DNA of 64,000 bases, taken from the NCBI GenBank assembly GCA_027451985.1, contig DAIDHS010000013.1, positions 1 to 64,000 on the forward strand, given 5' to 3'. The position numbers and the translations under genes were made by a program. This document shows, in pieces, positions 57,002 through 64,000 of this stretch. The notes below the pieces were generated by a model. That model saw only the letters and a list, made by a program, of their open reading frames with translations, was not told the origin of the DNA and searched no databases. This DNA is from Elusimicrobiota bacterium (GTDB taxonomy: Bacteria; Elusimicrobiota; Elusimicrobia; UBA1565; UBA9628). The number at the start of each line of letters is the position of its first letter. Position 1 is the first letter of the stretch.

Positions 57002-57529
57002 TCATGTCTTCTTGCCCCCAGGGGCCTTCGACATGAGCTTGAGAATATCATTTTCCAGGTCCGTCGGATCAATCGGGCCGATGTAGTGCCGGACAATTTC
57101 CCCGTCGGGACCGATAAGGAAGCTGTCCGGCAGCTCGTAGACGTGGTAGGCGTCGGCCGTCTCCGGATCGCAAAGAAGCACCGGGTAGGTGATGGGGGAG
57201 CTGGCCAGGAAGGGCAGCACCGCGGTCTTGCCGCCATCGTCGACCGAGACGCCAAGGATGGTGAATCCCGAGCCCCGGTAGCGCTGGTAGACCGATTCCA
57301 GAGCCGGAATCTCCTCCTGGCAGGCGGGGCACCACGTGGCCCAGAAATTCACCAGGACCGTGCGGCCCTTGAATTGCGAGAGGGAGACCGTCTGCCCGGA
57401 CGTGTCGGAGAGTTGAAAGCCCGGGGCCGCGTCCGAGAGCGCGCCACCCGTGCGCCTCCGCAGCCAAAAAAATCCCCCCAGCGCCAGTGCAGCGGTGAAA
57501 AGGGCGATGAAAATTTTTTTCTGGCTCAT
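57002..57529 (-). CDS. TlpA/ResA-type thiol-disulfide oxidoreductase
   Basis: 175 residues. One N-terminal membrane anchor (IFIALFTAALALGGFFWL), then a thioredoxin fold with FWATWCPACQEEIPAL active site, GVSVDDG and PDSFLIGPDGEIV with the cis-Pro nearby. Such membrane-tethered thioredoxins reduce periplasmic disulfides, for example in cytochrome c or redox maturation. The neighbouring DsbA-like gene suggests a paired redox system. A TATAAT-type box lies in the loop of the TetR terminator upstream. Confidence 0.9.
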   Translation of the reverse strand: MSQKKIFIALFTAALALGGFFWLRRRTGGALSDAAPGFQLSDTSGQTVSLSQFKGRTVLVNFWATWCPACQEEIPALESVYQRYRGSGFTILGVSVDDGGKTAVLPFLASSPITYPVLLCDPETADAYHVYELPDSFLIGPDGEIVRHYIGPIDPTDLENDILKLMSKAPGGKKT

Positions 57530-57547
57530 CAGTTGACCGGCTTGGGG

Positions 57548-57610
57548 AAAAAACGAAACCCCCGCCCCGTCTTCCCCATTATATATTAAGGGAAGAGCGG
57601 AGCGGGGGCG
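57548..57610 (-). terminator. Strong intrinsic terminator after the TetR gene, with a TATAAT in its loop
   Basis: The arms are 57559-57577 and 57590-57610: about 18 base pairs, rich in G+C, with one bulge. On the minus strand they are followed by TTTCGTTTTTT. The loop (57578-57589) reads TTAATATATAAT on the minus strand, so it may also hold the -10 box (57578-57583) for the TlpA-like gene. Confidence 0.8.
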
Positions 57611-57620
57611 TTTTGGGGTG

Positions 57621-58265
57621 CTAGCACCCGCAGGGGGTCTTGGGTCCCATGGTCTTATGCCTCCTTGTTACGAGCTTGTGCTGCTCTAAAAGCGAAGCCG
57701 CGGCGCGCCCGACGCGCGCGAAAATAGAGGGGTCTCTTTGGGTGCGGGCGAGCATGACCGCGCCCTCATAAAGCGAAACGACCGATTCGGCCGCGGACCG
57801 GGGGTCGAGCGAGCGTCCGAAAAACCCTTCTTTTTGCGCATTGGCGAGGCGTTCGGCCACGCGCCTGGACCACTCTTTGAAGAAAAGTCCCGCTCTTTGC
57901 CGGAAGACGTCGTTGACGTCGGACATCTCCAGCGCGATGTTGGCCACGAAGCAGCCGGCCTTGCAGCCGTTGGCGCGGAAGAGCTTGGCGGCGTTCTCGA
58001 ACATCTTCTCGACCGCGGAGACGGGGTCCAAGCAGTCGCACAGGGGGGAGACGCGGCGCTTCTGGTAGTCGGAAATCTTGGCGTCTAGGACGGCCAGCCC
58101 GAGGTCTTCCTTGGACTTGTAGTAGTGGAATAAATTGGCCTTGGACATGCCGCAGGACTCCGCGATCTCGTCCATCGAGGTGCGGTGGTAGCCGCGCAGG
58201 TGGATGATGTGCTCGGCCTCGGCTAGAAGGCGCTCGCGCGCCGCAGGGTCCGCTTTTCTGCCCAT
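57621..58265 (-). CDS. TetR/AcrR-family transcriptional regulator
   Basis: 214 residues from the ATG at 58265 (MGRKADPAARERLLAEAEH); a TTG at 58289 would extend across the operator and is rejected. The N-terminal HTH is typical: TSMDEIAESCGMSKANLFHYYKSKEDL. The C-terminal ligand domain contains several Cys (CDCLD, GCKAGCF) and the protein ends TPCGC, which is unusual and might sense metal or thiol stress. A palindrome (58275-58284) directly in front of the gene suggests autoregulation. The controlled genes beyond itself are not obvious; the TlpA-like gene or DUF4105 are candidates. Confidence 0.9.
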   Translation of the reverse strand: MGRKADPAARERLLAEAEHIIHLRGYHRTSMDEIAESCGMSKANLFHYYKSKEDLGLAVLDAKISDYQKRRVSPLCDCLDPVSAVEKMFENAAKLFRANGCKAGCFVANIALEMSDVNDVFRQRAGLFFKEWSRRVAERLANAQKEGFFGRSLDPRSAAESVVSLYEGAVMLARTQRDPSIFARVGRAAASLLEQHKLVTRRHKTMGPKTPCGC

Positions 58266-58274
58266 TTGATTTAT

Positions 58275-58284
58275 CAACCGGTTG
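58275..58284. promoter_or_regulatory. Probable TetR operator (CAACCGGTTG palindrome)
   Basis: A perfect 10-base palindrome, CAACCGGTTG, sits between the predicted transcription start and the ATG of the TetR gene. Position and form fit autorepression by TetR-family proteins. Confidence 0.6.
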
Positions 58285-58292
58285 GTCAATTA

Positions 58293-58321
58293 ATTTTACA
58301 CCAAAGCCGGCCTGCTGTCAA
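58293..58321 (-). promoter_or_regulatory. Sigma70-type promoter of the TetR gene
   Basis: On the minus strand: a perfect TTGACA (58316-58321), 17-base spacer, TAAAAT (58293-58298). It is the best promoter match in the window and is followed by the operator palindrome. Confidence 0.8.
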
Positions 58322-58339
58322 GGGCCGCCGGGACGAGAG

Positions 58340-60274
58340 CTAAAAGTAGCGAACTAGGTCCAGCGACGCCTCGCGCGAAAGACCGTAGCGTTGGGCGCGC
58401 AGCTGAAGAGACCATCGGCTGGAGAGGTCCAGCGCCGCGCCCGCGCGCAGGCGGACCACGCCGCCCAAATTGCCCAGGACGTAGCGCCAATAGGAGGCCT
58501 CGGCCCAAAGACGCCAGCGGCTTTTCGGTTCGATGAGAAATCCGCCCGAGGTGCCGGGCCCCAGGCGGGCGTCGTCTCGAAACACGGCGCCCGCGCCGCC
58601 GTCGACGCCGGCGAGGGCGTAGAGAATCGCGGGCAGGCGGAAAATTCGGAGCGCGGCGCCGCTGCCCAGGGTCGCCCCGAAATACTGGGACGCCCACGGA
58701 GCCTTGCCCAATTCCTGAGCCTGGCGCAGTCCAGCCGAGATCTCCCACGAGGGCTTGCGAATCCACCGATCAAGCGGCGCCAGGGAAAGGATGTGGATGA
58801 GTCGCAGGGAATTGATGTAGGTCCGATTCGATTTATCCTCGTGACGAACGTCCAGGCTGAACATCTCGAGCGCGCTCCACGGGGCGTAGCCCCGCGGCGG
58901 ATCGAGCGGGTCATGCAGGGCCGGGCGAATTGAAAAATCCTCGAACCCCCGGCCGTTTAAAAAGCCGTAACCTAGGCGCAGGCGGCCGCTCAAGTGCCCG
59001 CTTTCGGGCGGCGCTGGCGGCGGCACGGGATTCTCGGGCGCGATGACCCCGGTCTTGGCCAGGGCGACGTAGATCCGGTGCTGGCGATCCAAAAGCGCGG
59101 GCGCGGCGTCCTTGCGGTAATCAATGAGATACTCAAGATATTCGCTGGCCGAGGTCAGCGTCCGGGCCTGCGTGGGTGCCGAGAAGGCGGATAAGCGCCG
59201 CCAGCCGCGGCCGCGGCGAGCCAGGCTCGTCGCGATTTCGATTCCGCCGGGCTTCAAGAGGCTTCTGTCATAGAGCAGGCGGCTTAGATGCGAAGGGCGG
59301 TAAGTCCGCCGCGCCACCAGCCCCGGATGGGAGTCCAATCGGCGGATGGTGTCCAGCGGAATGACGTAGAGAGGCCAGCCGCGAGCCAAGTTTAGGCTGG
59401 GTTCGGCGGCGTCTAGGAGGGGCAGAAGCTCATAGGAGCAGTTGCGGTTGAAGAAATAATAAGGAAAGACGGCCGTGCGCAGCTCCCAGATGTGATCTGT
59501 GAGCCGGTCAAGCGCGCCGGAGGAGAGGTTCAAACGGTACTCCCAGAGATCGCGGCTCTCCAGGTTGGAGTATTCCTGGACCTTGAGGTAGTACGGCATC
59601 GCGGAGTAGCGTCCTGGAAAAACGCCGGTCAGGCCGTCGATGGCGAAGAGAGCGCCGTTGTTGGTATCGGCGCGGGCCGCGTAGTTGACGGCGTAGTCAA
59701 GCAGGCGCTCGTCGGTCGGCCGGCCGGCATGGTGGACGAGCAAAAATGTGTGCCCGTACATGGACGACGGATTGTCGAGATAAGCCGAGGCGAAGACGAC
59801 CGACATCGACCCCGGGTCGAGCTTGCGCTTCCAGCGCTCCAGCAAAGGGCATGCGCGGGGGGCGAGCTTGTCGGGATTAAAGCGGAGTTGAGAGTCAAGC
59901 CAAGCGTAGCGGGCCGGAAATCGGCACTGGGCCTGGTCGTCCGGATTTTTGGCGTCCTTGAAAAATGCGGCCAGATCGGCGTCTAACTCCGCTTGCGGAT
60001 CGGTGCGCCCTTTAGGGGAGATGAAAAACGGGCCAGGGCTGACCTGGCTGTGAAAGCCCGTCAGGGTCCAGCCATAGTGCAGGAGGTTAAGCCACTCCGT
60101 TTGATGGGCCAGGAAGAGGGCGCGCGCCCGGGCCTGGAGAACGGCGGGATAATCTCCAGCGGCCCTGGCCCGGATGGCGCTTATTAAGGAAAGGGCTGCC
60201 GCTAGGAGCGCGGGGGCAAAAAAGCGCGGGCGCAAGCGTGAAGCCTGCGCCCGCGCGCGGCGGGCCTCCGGCAA
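58340..60274 (-). CDS. Exported DUF4105 (Lnb N-terminal periplasmic-like) protein
   Basis: About 644 residues. A signal peptide RPRFFAPALLAAALSLISAIRARA follows the start. DUF4105 motifs: SVVFASAYLDNPSSMYGHTFLLVHH (His and Ser as in cysteine/serine transferase folds), LDYAVNYAARADTNNG, and FFNRNCSYELLPLLD with a conserved Cys. The domain is related to Lnb lipoprotein intramolecular transacylase. The C-terminal ~200 residues alternate short strands and may form an outer-membrane barrel, ending in LVRYF with a C-terminal aromatic. The start is unsure: the ATG at 60274 lies in a terminator-like hairpin; a TTG at 60235 is possible. Confidence 0.75.
   Translation of the reverse strand: MPEARRARAQASRLRPRFFAPALLAAALSLISAIRARAAGDYPAVLQARARALFLAHQTEWLNLLHYGWTLTGFHSQVSPGPFFISPKGRTDPQAELDADLAAFFKDAKNPDDQAQCRFPARYAWLDSQLRFNPDKLAPRACPLLERWKRKLDPGSMSVVFASAYLDNPSSMYGHTFLLVHHAGRPTDERLLDYAVNYAARADTNNGALFAIDGLTGVFPGRYSAMPYYLKVQEYSNLESRDLWEYRLNLSSGALDRLTDHIWELRTAVFPYYFFNRNCSYELLPLLDAAEPSLNLARGWPLYVIPLDTIRRLDSHPGLVARRTYRPSHLSRLLYDRSLLKPGGIEIATSLARRGRGWRRLSAFSAPTQARTLTSASEYLEYLIDYRKDAAPALLDRQHRIYVALAKTGVIAPENPVPPPAPPESGHLSGRLRLGYGFLNGRGFEDFSIRPALHDPLDPPRGYAPWSALEMFSLDVRHEDKSNRTYINSLRLIHILSLAPLDRWIRKPSWEISAGLRQAQELGKAPWASQYFGATLGSGAALRIFRLPAILYALAGVDGGAGAVFRDDARLGPGTSGGFLIEPKSRWRLWAEASYWRYVLGNLGGVVRLRAGAALDLSSRWSLQLRAQRYGLSREASLDLVRYF
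60218..60256 (-). terminator. Terminator hairpin after the DUF3015 gene, overlapping the DUF4105 5' end
   Basis: On the minus strand GCGCGGGCGCAGGC-TTCAC-GCTTGCGCCCGCGC (14-bp stem, one mismatch) is followed by six T residues. A smaller perfect stem CCTCCGGC-AAA-GCCGGAGG (60265-60283) comes before it. Together they end DUF3015 transcription or attenuate readthrough into DUF4105. Confidence 0.75.
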
Positions 60275-60297
60275 AGCCGGAGGTTCGCTTGATGCCG

Positions 60298-60804
60298 TTA
60301 TATCAGCGTGCAGGAGCGCGAGAGCGCCGCGTCCTTTTTAACGTCAAGCTTCAGCGCGCCCAGAACCTGGTTCGGTTCCGCGGTTTTTCCCGGGAACAGC
60401 TGGCTGTAGTTTTTCTGGGTCATCTTTCCGAAGGAGGCTGTCGCGTCAGGCGAGCATCCTAGGAGAGCGGCCAGCGAGGTCAGATACTCGCCCTGGCCCT
60501 GCGCCATGTCCCGGGAAAGGTTCCGGTAGTTGACGTTCACGAAATTCTTCTGCGCCCGTTCGACATCTGCGCGAGTCGACTGGCTCAGGTTTCCGGAGGC
60601 CGTGCAACCGAGAGTCCCGGTGGTGATGCCGAAGGTCTGGTTGCCGAAGGTCCCGTTGGTGGTCGCGGCTAGGATTTGCGCGCCCATATCGTTGTTCTTG
60701 AAGATGAGGCTTCCCACGCCGCAGCCCGCGTCGTTCTGCGAGCCCGCGAAGGCGACAGAGGCAAAAAGCATCGCGCCCGCAGCCAGCGTCGCTATTTTTC
60801 TCAT
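60298..60804 (-). CDS. Exported DUF3015-family protein
   Basis: 168 residues; AAGGAG is six bases before the ATG. Signal peptide about 1-20 (IATLAAGAMLFASVAFAG). The mature start CGVGSLIFKNNDMGAQILAATTNGTFGNQTFGITTGTLGC is the DUF3015 hallmark; YLTSLAALLGCSPDATASFGKMTQKNY follows. Four Cys residues could form two disulfides in the periplasm. The function of DUF3015 is unknown. Its DNA is less GC-rich than neighbours, which suggests strong expression, and it has its own promoter and terminator. Confidence 0.88.
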   Translation of the reverse strand: MRKIATLAAGAMLFASVAFAGSQNDAGCGVGSLIFKNNDMGAQILAATTNGTFGNQTFGITTGTLGCTASGNLSQSTRADVERAQKNFVNVNYRNLSRDMAQGQGEYLTSLAALLGCSPDATASFGKMTQKNYSQLFPGKTAEPNQVLGALKLDVKKDAALSRSCTLI

Positions 60805-60842
60805 TTATTTCTCCTTTATTTTTTAATTTTTGCGGAACGACG

Positions 60843-61463
60843 TTAGTATAGCCTTAAAGTCCCGCGCGCGCAAGACTTTTTGCTACGGCCGGAGCGCAGG
60901 AAAGCCGCGAGGTGGCGCGCCAGGACGTCCGCCTCCAAATTGACCTCGGCGCCCGGCTTGCGCGCGGCGAGATTGGTGCGGCGCAGGGTCTCCGGAATGA
61001 GAGCCGCCTCGAAGAATCCGCGCCCCGCGCGGCTGACGGTCAAGCTGATGCCGTCGACGGCCACGGAGCCTTTCTCCGCGATGAGGCCCTTGAGCGCCGC
61101 GGGAAGCTCGACGCGCAGGAGCGCGAAGCCGCCGGGCTGTCCGCGCAGAGCCAGAATTTTCGCCGTCTTGTCCACGTGGCCCGTGACGAAATGGCCGCCC
61201 AGCGCGTCCCCGGCCTTGAGGGACGCCTCCAGATTGACCGCGTCGCCGGCGCGCAGCGACGAGAGGTTCGTGCGGCGCCAAGTTTCTTCGCTGACGTCGA
61301 AGGAGAGGACGCCGCCGTGCGCTCGGACCACGGTCAGGCAGGCCCCGTTGACGCAGACGCTGGCGCCTTGCTTTTGGCGGCCCAGCCGCCGCGTTTGGAC
61401 GTCTAAGCCCCGCGCGGTCCGCTTTTGGACGCGGCCCAGGGATTGGATTAGTCCCGTGAACAT
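60843..61463 (-). CDS. ribE: Riboflavin synthase (alpha chain)
   Basis: 206 residues from the ATG at 61463 (MFTGLIQSLGRV), the conserved N-terminus of the family; longer frames upstream belong to ribD. The two lumazine-binding repeats are visible: VCVNGACLTVV ... GHFVTGHVD in the first and GSVAVDGISLTVS ... in the second, each with TWRRTNLSSLR / TLRRTNLAARK-type ends. It dismutates two 6,7-dimethyl-8-ribityllumazines to riboflavin. It overlaps ribD by 16 bases; ribA/B and ribH are outside this window. Confidence 0.95.
   Translation of the reverse strand: MFTGLIQSLGRVQKRTARGLDVQTRRLGRQKQGASVCVNGACLTVVRAHGGVLSFDVSEETWRRTNLSSLRAGDAVNLEASLKAGDALGGHFVTGHVDKTAKILALRGQPGGFALLRVELPAALKGLIAEKGSVAVDGISLTVSRAGRGFFEAALIPETLRRTNLAARKPGAEVNLEADVLARHLAAFLRSGRSKKSCARGTLRLY
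60845..60850 (-). promoter_or_regulatory. -10 element for the DUF3015 gene
   Basis: TATACT on the minus strand, with TTGCGC 17 bases upstream as a weak -35, overlaps the last codons of ribE. The leader to the ATG at 60804 is about 33 bases and includes a good Shine-Dalgarno. Confidence 0.6.
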
Positions 61464-62500
61464 GAGAGCCTCCCGGAGATGAGAAAGTCGCTTCCCATTT
61501 TTTTCAGGCGCGGGCTCGGGAGCGTGGGCGCGGCGTTGGGATTCCGGCTGCCGGAAATCATTTTGGGCGCGATGAACACGCGCGCCTCGTCCGCCAGGCC
61601 TTGCGCTAGAAAGGCCGCGTGCAGGGTCGGGCCGCCCTCGATGAGGAGGGTGTTGATGCCGCGCCTGCAAAGCTCCTTCAGGGCCGCGCGCAAGTTTAAG
61701 CCGCCCGCGGCCTTGGGAATGCGGACGGTTTCCGCGCCCGGAATTTTCCGCCAAGACGCCGTGAAGACGATGGTCGGCGCCGAGCCGTCGAGCAGGCGCG
61801 ATTTTTTGGACAGCCGCAGCCGCGTATCCATCACCACGCGCAGCGGATTTTTCCCCGCGCCGTGGCTGGTGAGAGCCGGATTGTCCGCCAGGGCCGTGCC
61901 CGAGCCGACCATCACGGCTTGGGCTTGGGCGCGCCAGTCGTGGACCAGATTCCGCGCCGGAGCGCCCGTGATCCAGCGCGAGGCGCCGCCCGGGGAGAAC
62001 GCCCGGCCGTCCAAGCTCAAGGCTATTTTTAAGATCACGTAGGGCCGCTTTTTTCTCATGCGCGCGAAAAAATGGGGGCTTAGGCCCCGCGCTTCGGGGG
62101 CCAAAAGCCCTGACTCAGCCTCAATATTGGCTCGGCGCAGGAGCGCCAAACCTTTGCCGGACACGGCCGGGTTGGGGTCAATCGCGGCCGCGACCACGCG
62201 CGCGACGCCGGCGCGGGCCAGGAGCTCGGCGCAGGAGGGGTTTTTCTTACCCGGATGCGCCATGCAGGGCTCGAGCGTGACGTAGGCCGTGGCCCCTTGG
62301 GCGCGCGCGCCGGCTTTTTTGAGCGCCACGGCCTCGGCGTGCGGACCGCCCAGCTTCGGGTGCCAGCCCTCGGCGACGACGCGGCCGCCTTTGGCCAGGA
62401 CGCAGCCGACCATGGGATTGGGGAACACGGCGTCTTTGCCGCGGCGCGCCAAGGCCAGCGCTCGGCGCATCATGCGGCGGTCGAATGCGGACGGCTTCAC
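61448..62500 (-). CDS. ribD: Bifunctional pyrimidine deaminase/reductase of riboflavin synthesis
   Basis: 350 residues, GTG start. The N-terminal deaminase domain shows NPMVGCVLAKGGRVVAEGWH, GGPHAEAVAL (His/Glu) and EPCMAHPGKKNPSCAELL (Cys ligands). The C-terminal reductase (HTP) domain shows PYVILKIALSLDGRAF and NTLLIEGGPTLHAAFL. It deaminates and then reduces the GTP-cyclohydrolase product. It overlaps the alcohol dehydrogenase stop by four bases and ribE by 16, so all are cotranscribed. Confidence 0.95.
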   Translation of the reverse strand: MKPSAFDRRMMRRALALARRGKDAVFPNPMVGCVLAKGGRVVAEGWHPKLGGPHAEAVALKKAGARAQGATAYVTLEPCMAHPGKKNPSCAELLARAGVARVVAAAIDPNPAVSGKGLALLRRANIEAESGLLAPEARGLSPHFFARMRKKRPYVILKIALSLDGRAFSPGGASRWITGAPARNLVHDWRAQAQAVMVGSGTALADNPALTSHGAGKNPLRVVMDTRLRLSKKSRLLDGSAPTIVFTASWRKIPGAETVRIPKAAGGLNLRAALKELCRRGINTLLIEGGPTLHAAFLAQGLADEARVFIAPKMISGSRNPNAAPTLPSPRLKKMGSDFLISGRLSCSRD

Positions 62501-63534
62501 GGGATGACCGCCGCCTTGGGGATGGAGCGCTCCGCATTGTCGCGGAAAAATTTCGGCAGTTCGTCCAGGGGCACGCGGCCCGAGATGAAGAGTTCGGGCG
62601 AGATTTTGCCCGCAGCCAGGAGCTCGACGGCCGCGTGAAAATGCCCAGGCGCGTGGTGGAACACGCCTTCAAGGCGCAGCTGCTCGTAATGAACCCGTTG
62701 GGCGTCCACGGGCACCTGCGTCTTGGGCGCGCAGCCGCCGAAAAGGCAGACCCGTCCGCCCTTGCGGGCCAAGGCGACCGCGCTCTGCCAGGCCTCGGGC
62801 GTTCCGACGGCTTCGAAAACGGCGTCGGCGCCGCGGCCTTGCGCGGCTTGGCGCGCGGCCGAAACGGCGTCCGGCAAGAGCGCGCTGAAGGTCTCTTTCG
62901 CGCCGGCGGCCTGGGCGCGGGCCAGGTTCTCGGGACTGCGGCCCAGCACGAGCACGCGCGCGCCCGCGGCCTTCAAGACCTGGATGAGCATGAGCGCCAT
63001 GGGCCCGGAGCCGACGACCGCGGCGGTTTGCCCGCCCGAGACCTCCAAGGCCTGCGCCGCGTGAACCGCGCAGGCCAGGGGCTCGGCCAGGGCCGCGGAG
63101 GCGAAATCGAGGCCGTCCGGGATGGCCGCGGTCTTGTGCTTCAAGACCTTGGCCGGGACCAGGAGATACTGGGCGTAGGCGCCGCAGAGGATTTTTAAGT
63201 TGTCGCACAAGGGGCTTTGGCCCGCGCGGCAGAAAAAGCAATCCTCGCAGGGGGCCGAGTCTCCCACGACGACGCGCGAGCCCTCCGGGAAAAGCCGTTC
63301 GGCGCCTTGGCCCGCCTTGGTCACCACGCCCGCCATCTCGTGGCCGAAGGGGCAGGGCGTTTGCGGCAGCATGACGGGGTGCCCGCGGCGGTAGGCCTTG
63401 AAGTCCGTGCCGCAGGTGAGCGCCGCCTCGATTTTGACCAGGGCTTCGCCGGGGCCGGGTTCCGGCACGGGTGCCTCCACGAGCCGGACATCGCCCGGGC
63501 CGTAGAAATGGACGGCCTTCATGGTCCCGGCCAT
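62497..63534 (-). CDS. Zinc-dependent medium-chain alcohol dehydrogenase
   Basis: 345 residues from the ATG at 63534 (MAGTMKAVHFYGPGDV; a second ATG at 63522 is also possible). Motifs: ALTCGTDFKAYRRG with the catalytic zinc Cys, CPFGHEMAGVV, the structural zinc set CEDCFFCRAGQSPLC, and the Rossmann VVGSGPMALM. It resembles sorbitol/threonine-dehydrogenase-like enzymes; the substrate is unknown. It is preceded by a second related gene and followed by ribD with a four-base overlap. Confidence 0.85.
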   Translation of the reverse strand: MAGTMKAVHFYGPGDVRLVEAPVPEPGPGEALVKIEAALTCGTDFKAYRRGHPVMLPQTPCPFGHEMAGVVTKAGQGAERLFPEGSRVVVGDSAPCEDCFFCRAGQSPLCDNLKILCGAYAQYLLVPAKVLKHKTAAIPDGLDFASAALAEPLACAVHAAQALEVSGGQTAAVVGSGPMALMLIQVLKAAGARVLVLGRSPENLARAQAAGAKETFSALLPDAVSAARQAAQGRGADAVFEAVGTPEAWQSAVALARKGGRVCLFGGCAPKTQVPVDAQRVHYEQLRLEGVFHHAPGHFHAAVELLAAGKISPELFISGRVPLDELPKFFRDNAERSIPKAAVIP

Positions 63535-64000
63535 CAGCGCGGCACCAGAATCGCCTTCATCACGCGACGCGCGCGCGCGTCGTAGACCGCGCGGGAGAAC
63601 TCCTCCAGGGCGTAGCGCCCGGAGGCGATGGGCGAGAGGGAGATTTGGCCGCCGGAGATGAGTTCGGCCGAACGGCGCAAATCCTCGGGCGTCGCGGAGT
63701 AGCTCGCGAGCACGCGCAGTTCGCGGTGGTAGACCATGTCCAAATCGAAGACTGCGGAAGACGGCTTGGGCGCGGCGAAGACGTTCAAGGCGCCTCCGTG
63801 GCGCAGCCAACCGAGGCTTTGCCGGGCCAAATCCGCGGGGCCGGCGGTGATGACGACGGCGTCCAGGCCCCGGCCCGCGGTGGAGCCCTTGGCGGCGGCT
63901 TCGAGCTCACGCGCATCCGACAAGCCTTGGATCCAGGGCGCCGCAGCTTTGAGCCGCGCTGGGTCGATATCCAATCCAAACACGCGCACGCCGTCCAAGC
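63534..64000 (-). CDS. Zinc-type alcohol dehydrogenase, C-terminal part (cut by window edge)
   Basis: About 155 residues are visible and the frame continues past the window end. What remains is the Rossmann and C-terminal lobes of an MDR dehydrogenase (VFGLDIDPARLKAA, LDAVVITAGPADLARQSLGWLRHGGALNVFA, LDMVYHRELRVLASYSATPEDL). It is a second, non-identical paralogue next to the gene at 62497. The N-terminal zinc-binding half cannot be seen. The shared base at 63534 indicates a common transcript. Confidence 0.8.
   Translation of the reverse strand, partial: LDGVRVFGLDIDPARLKAAAPWIQGLSDARELEAAAKGSTAGRGLDAVVITAGPADLARQSLGWLRHGGALNVFAAPKPSSAVFDLDMVYHRELRVLASYSATPEDLRRSAELISGGQISLSPIASGRYALEEFSRAVYDARARRVMKAILVPR

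Overview
The window is gene-dense, high-GC bacterial DNA (about two thirds G+C by eye) from a Gram-negative organism with an outer membrane. The envelope evidence is ADP-heptose genes (gmhA, rfaE2), an AsmA-like protein, a PorV/UPF0164-type barrel with LysM, lipoproteins and DUF4105/DUF3015 exported proteins. The gatC-gatA-nudix-gatB order, the stand-alone receivers, the large exported NHL protein and the long Ala/Pro-rich secreted amylase suggest Elusimicrobiota. That assignment is inference from protein style, not proven. One tRNA was found (Val, GAC). No rRNA, CRISPR array, insertion sequence or prophage was seen.

Layout. 1-~330 does not fit the rest: the 3' end of a TPR-like gene and the start of another gene on the + strand run into the first ~45 codons of a minus-strand purB, so this looks like a contig-end chimera. 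470-14589 is minus strand: pyrE, AsmA, a CTP-dependent lipid-kinase-like protein, a membrane HExxH protein, a receiver, a GT39-like glycosyltransferase, the glycine cleavage set (gcvT-gcvH-gcvP) with a lipoate ligase, and a class A PBP. 14710-18534 holds an LssY_C protein, otsB and, convergent, an unusual membrane-anchored otsA. 18604-25155 holds tRNA-Val, an SGNH-fold protein, two lipoproteins, a fungal-type cytosine deaminase, a pseudoreceiver/beta-propeller protein and the PorV-LysM protein. 25242-29531 holds fixX-fixC, a receiver and pcrA. 29544-35850 is an alpha-glucan module: malQ, an SLC45-like MFS carrier, and a secreted GH13 amylase fused to a duplicated SWEET/PQ-loop-like membrane domain. 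36018-43652 holds gatCAB with a Nudix gene, then a 1183-residue NHL-FN3-transglutaminase-TPR protein. 43612-53103 is one tightly overlapping minus-strand run of twelve genes (c-di-GMP HD-GYP, rsmI, tsaC, glyA, receiver, mtnP, add, cdd, accB, accC, gmhA, rfaE2). 53158-58265 holds a SUI1 protein, HEAT-like protein, nagZ, DsbA-like and TlpA-like thioredoxin folds and a TetR regulator. 58340-64000 holds DUF4105, DUF3015, ribE-ribD and two zinc-type alcohol dehydrogenases, the last cut by the window edge.

Metabolic reading. Glycine cleavage and glyA supply one-carbon units, and lplA can lipoylate GcvH. The amylase, carrier and MalQ could form an import/processing route for alpha-glucans, with trehalose made by OtsA/OtsB. 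Nucleosides are salvaged by mtnP, add, cdd and the cytosine deaminase. Regulation visible in the DNA: several -10 hexamers lie only 6-10 bases before start codons (probable leaderless mRNAs), and the TetR gene has a complete sigma70-type promoter with a palindromic operator and a strong terminator.

Most interesting: the amylase-SWEET-like fusion, a sharp 280-bp low-GC patch inside gatB, the membrane-sensor OtsA, the pseudoreceiver-propeller protein and a BCCP lacking the usual biotinylation motif.
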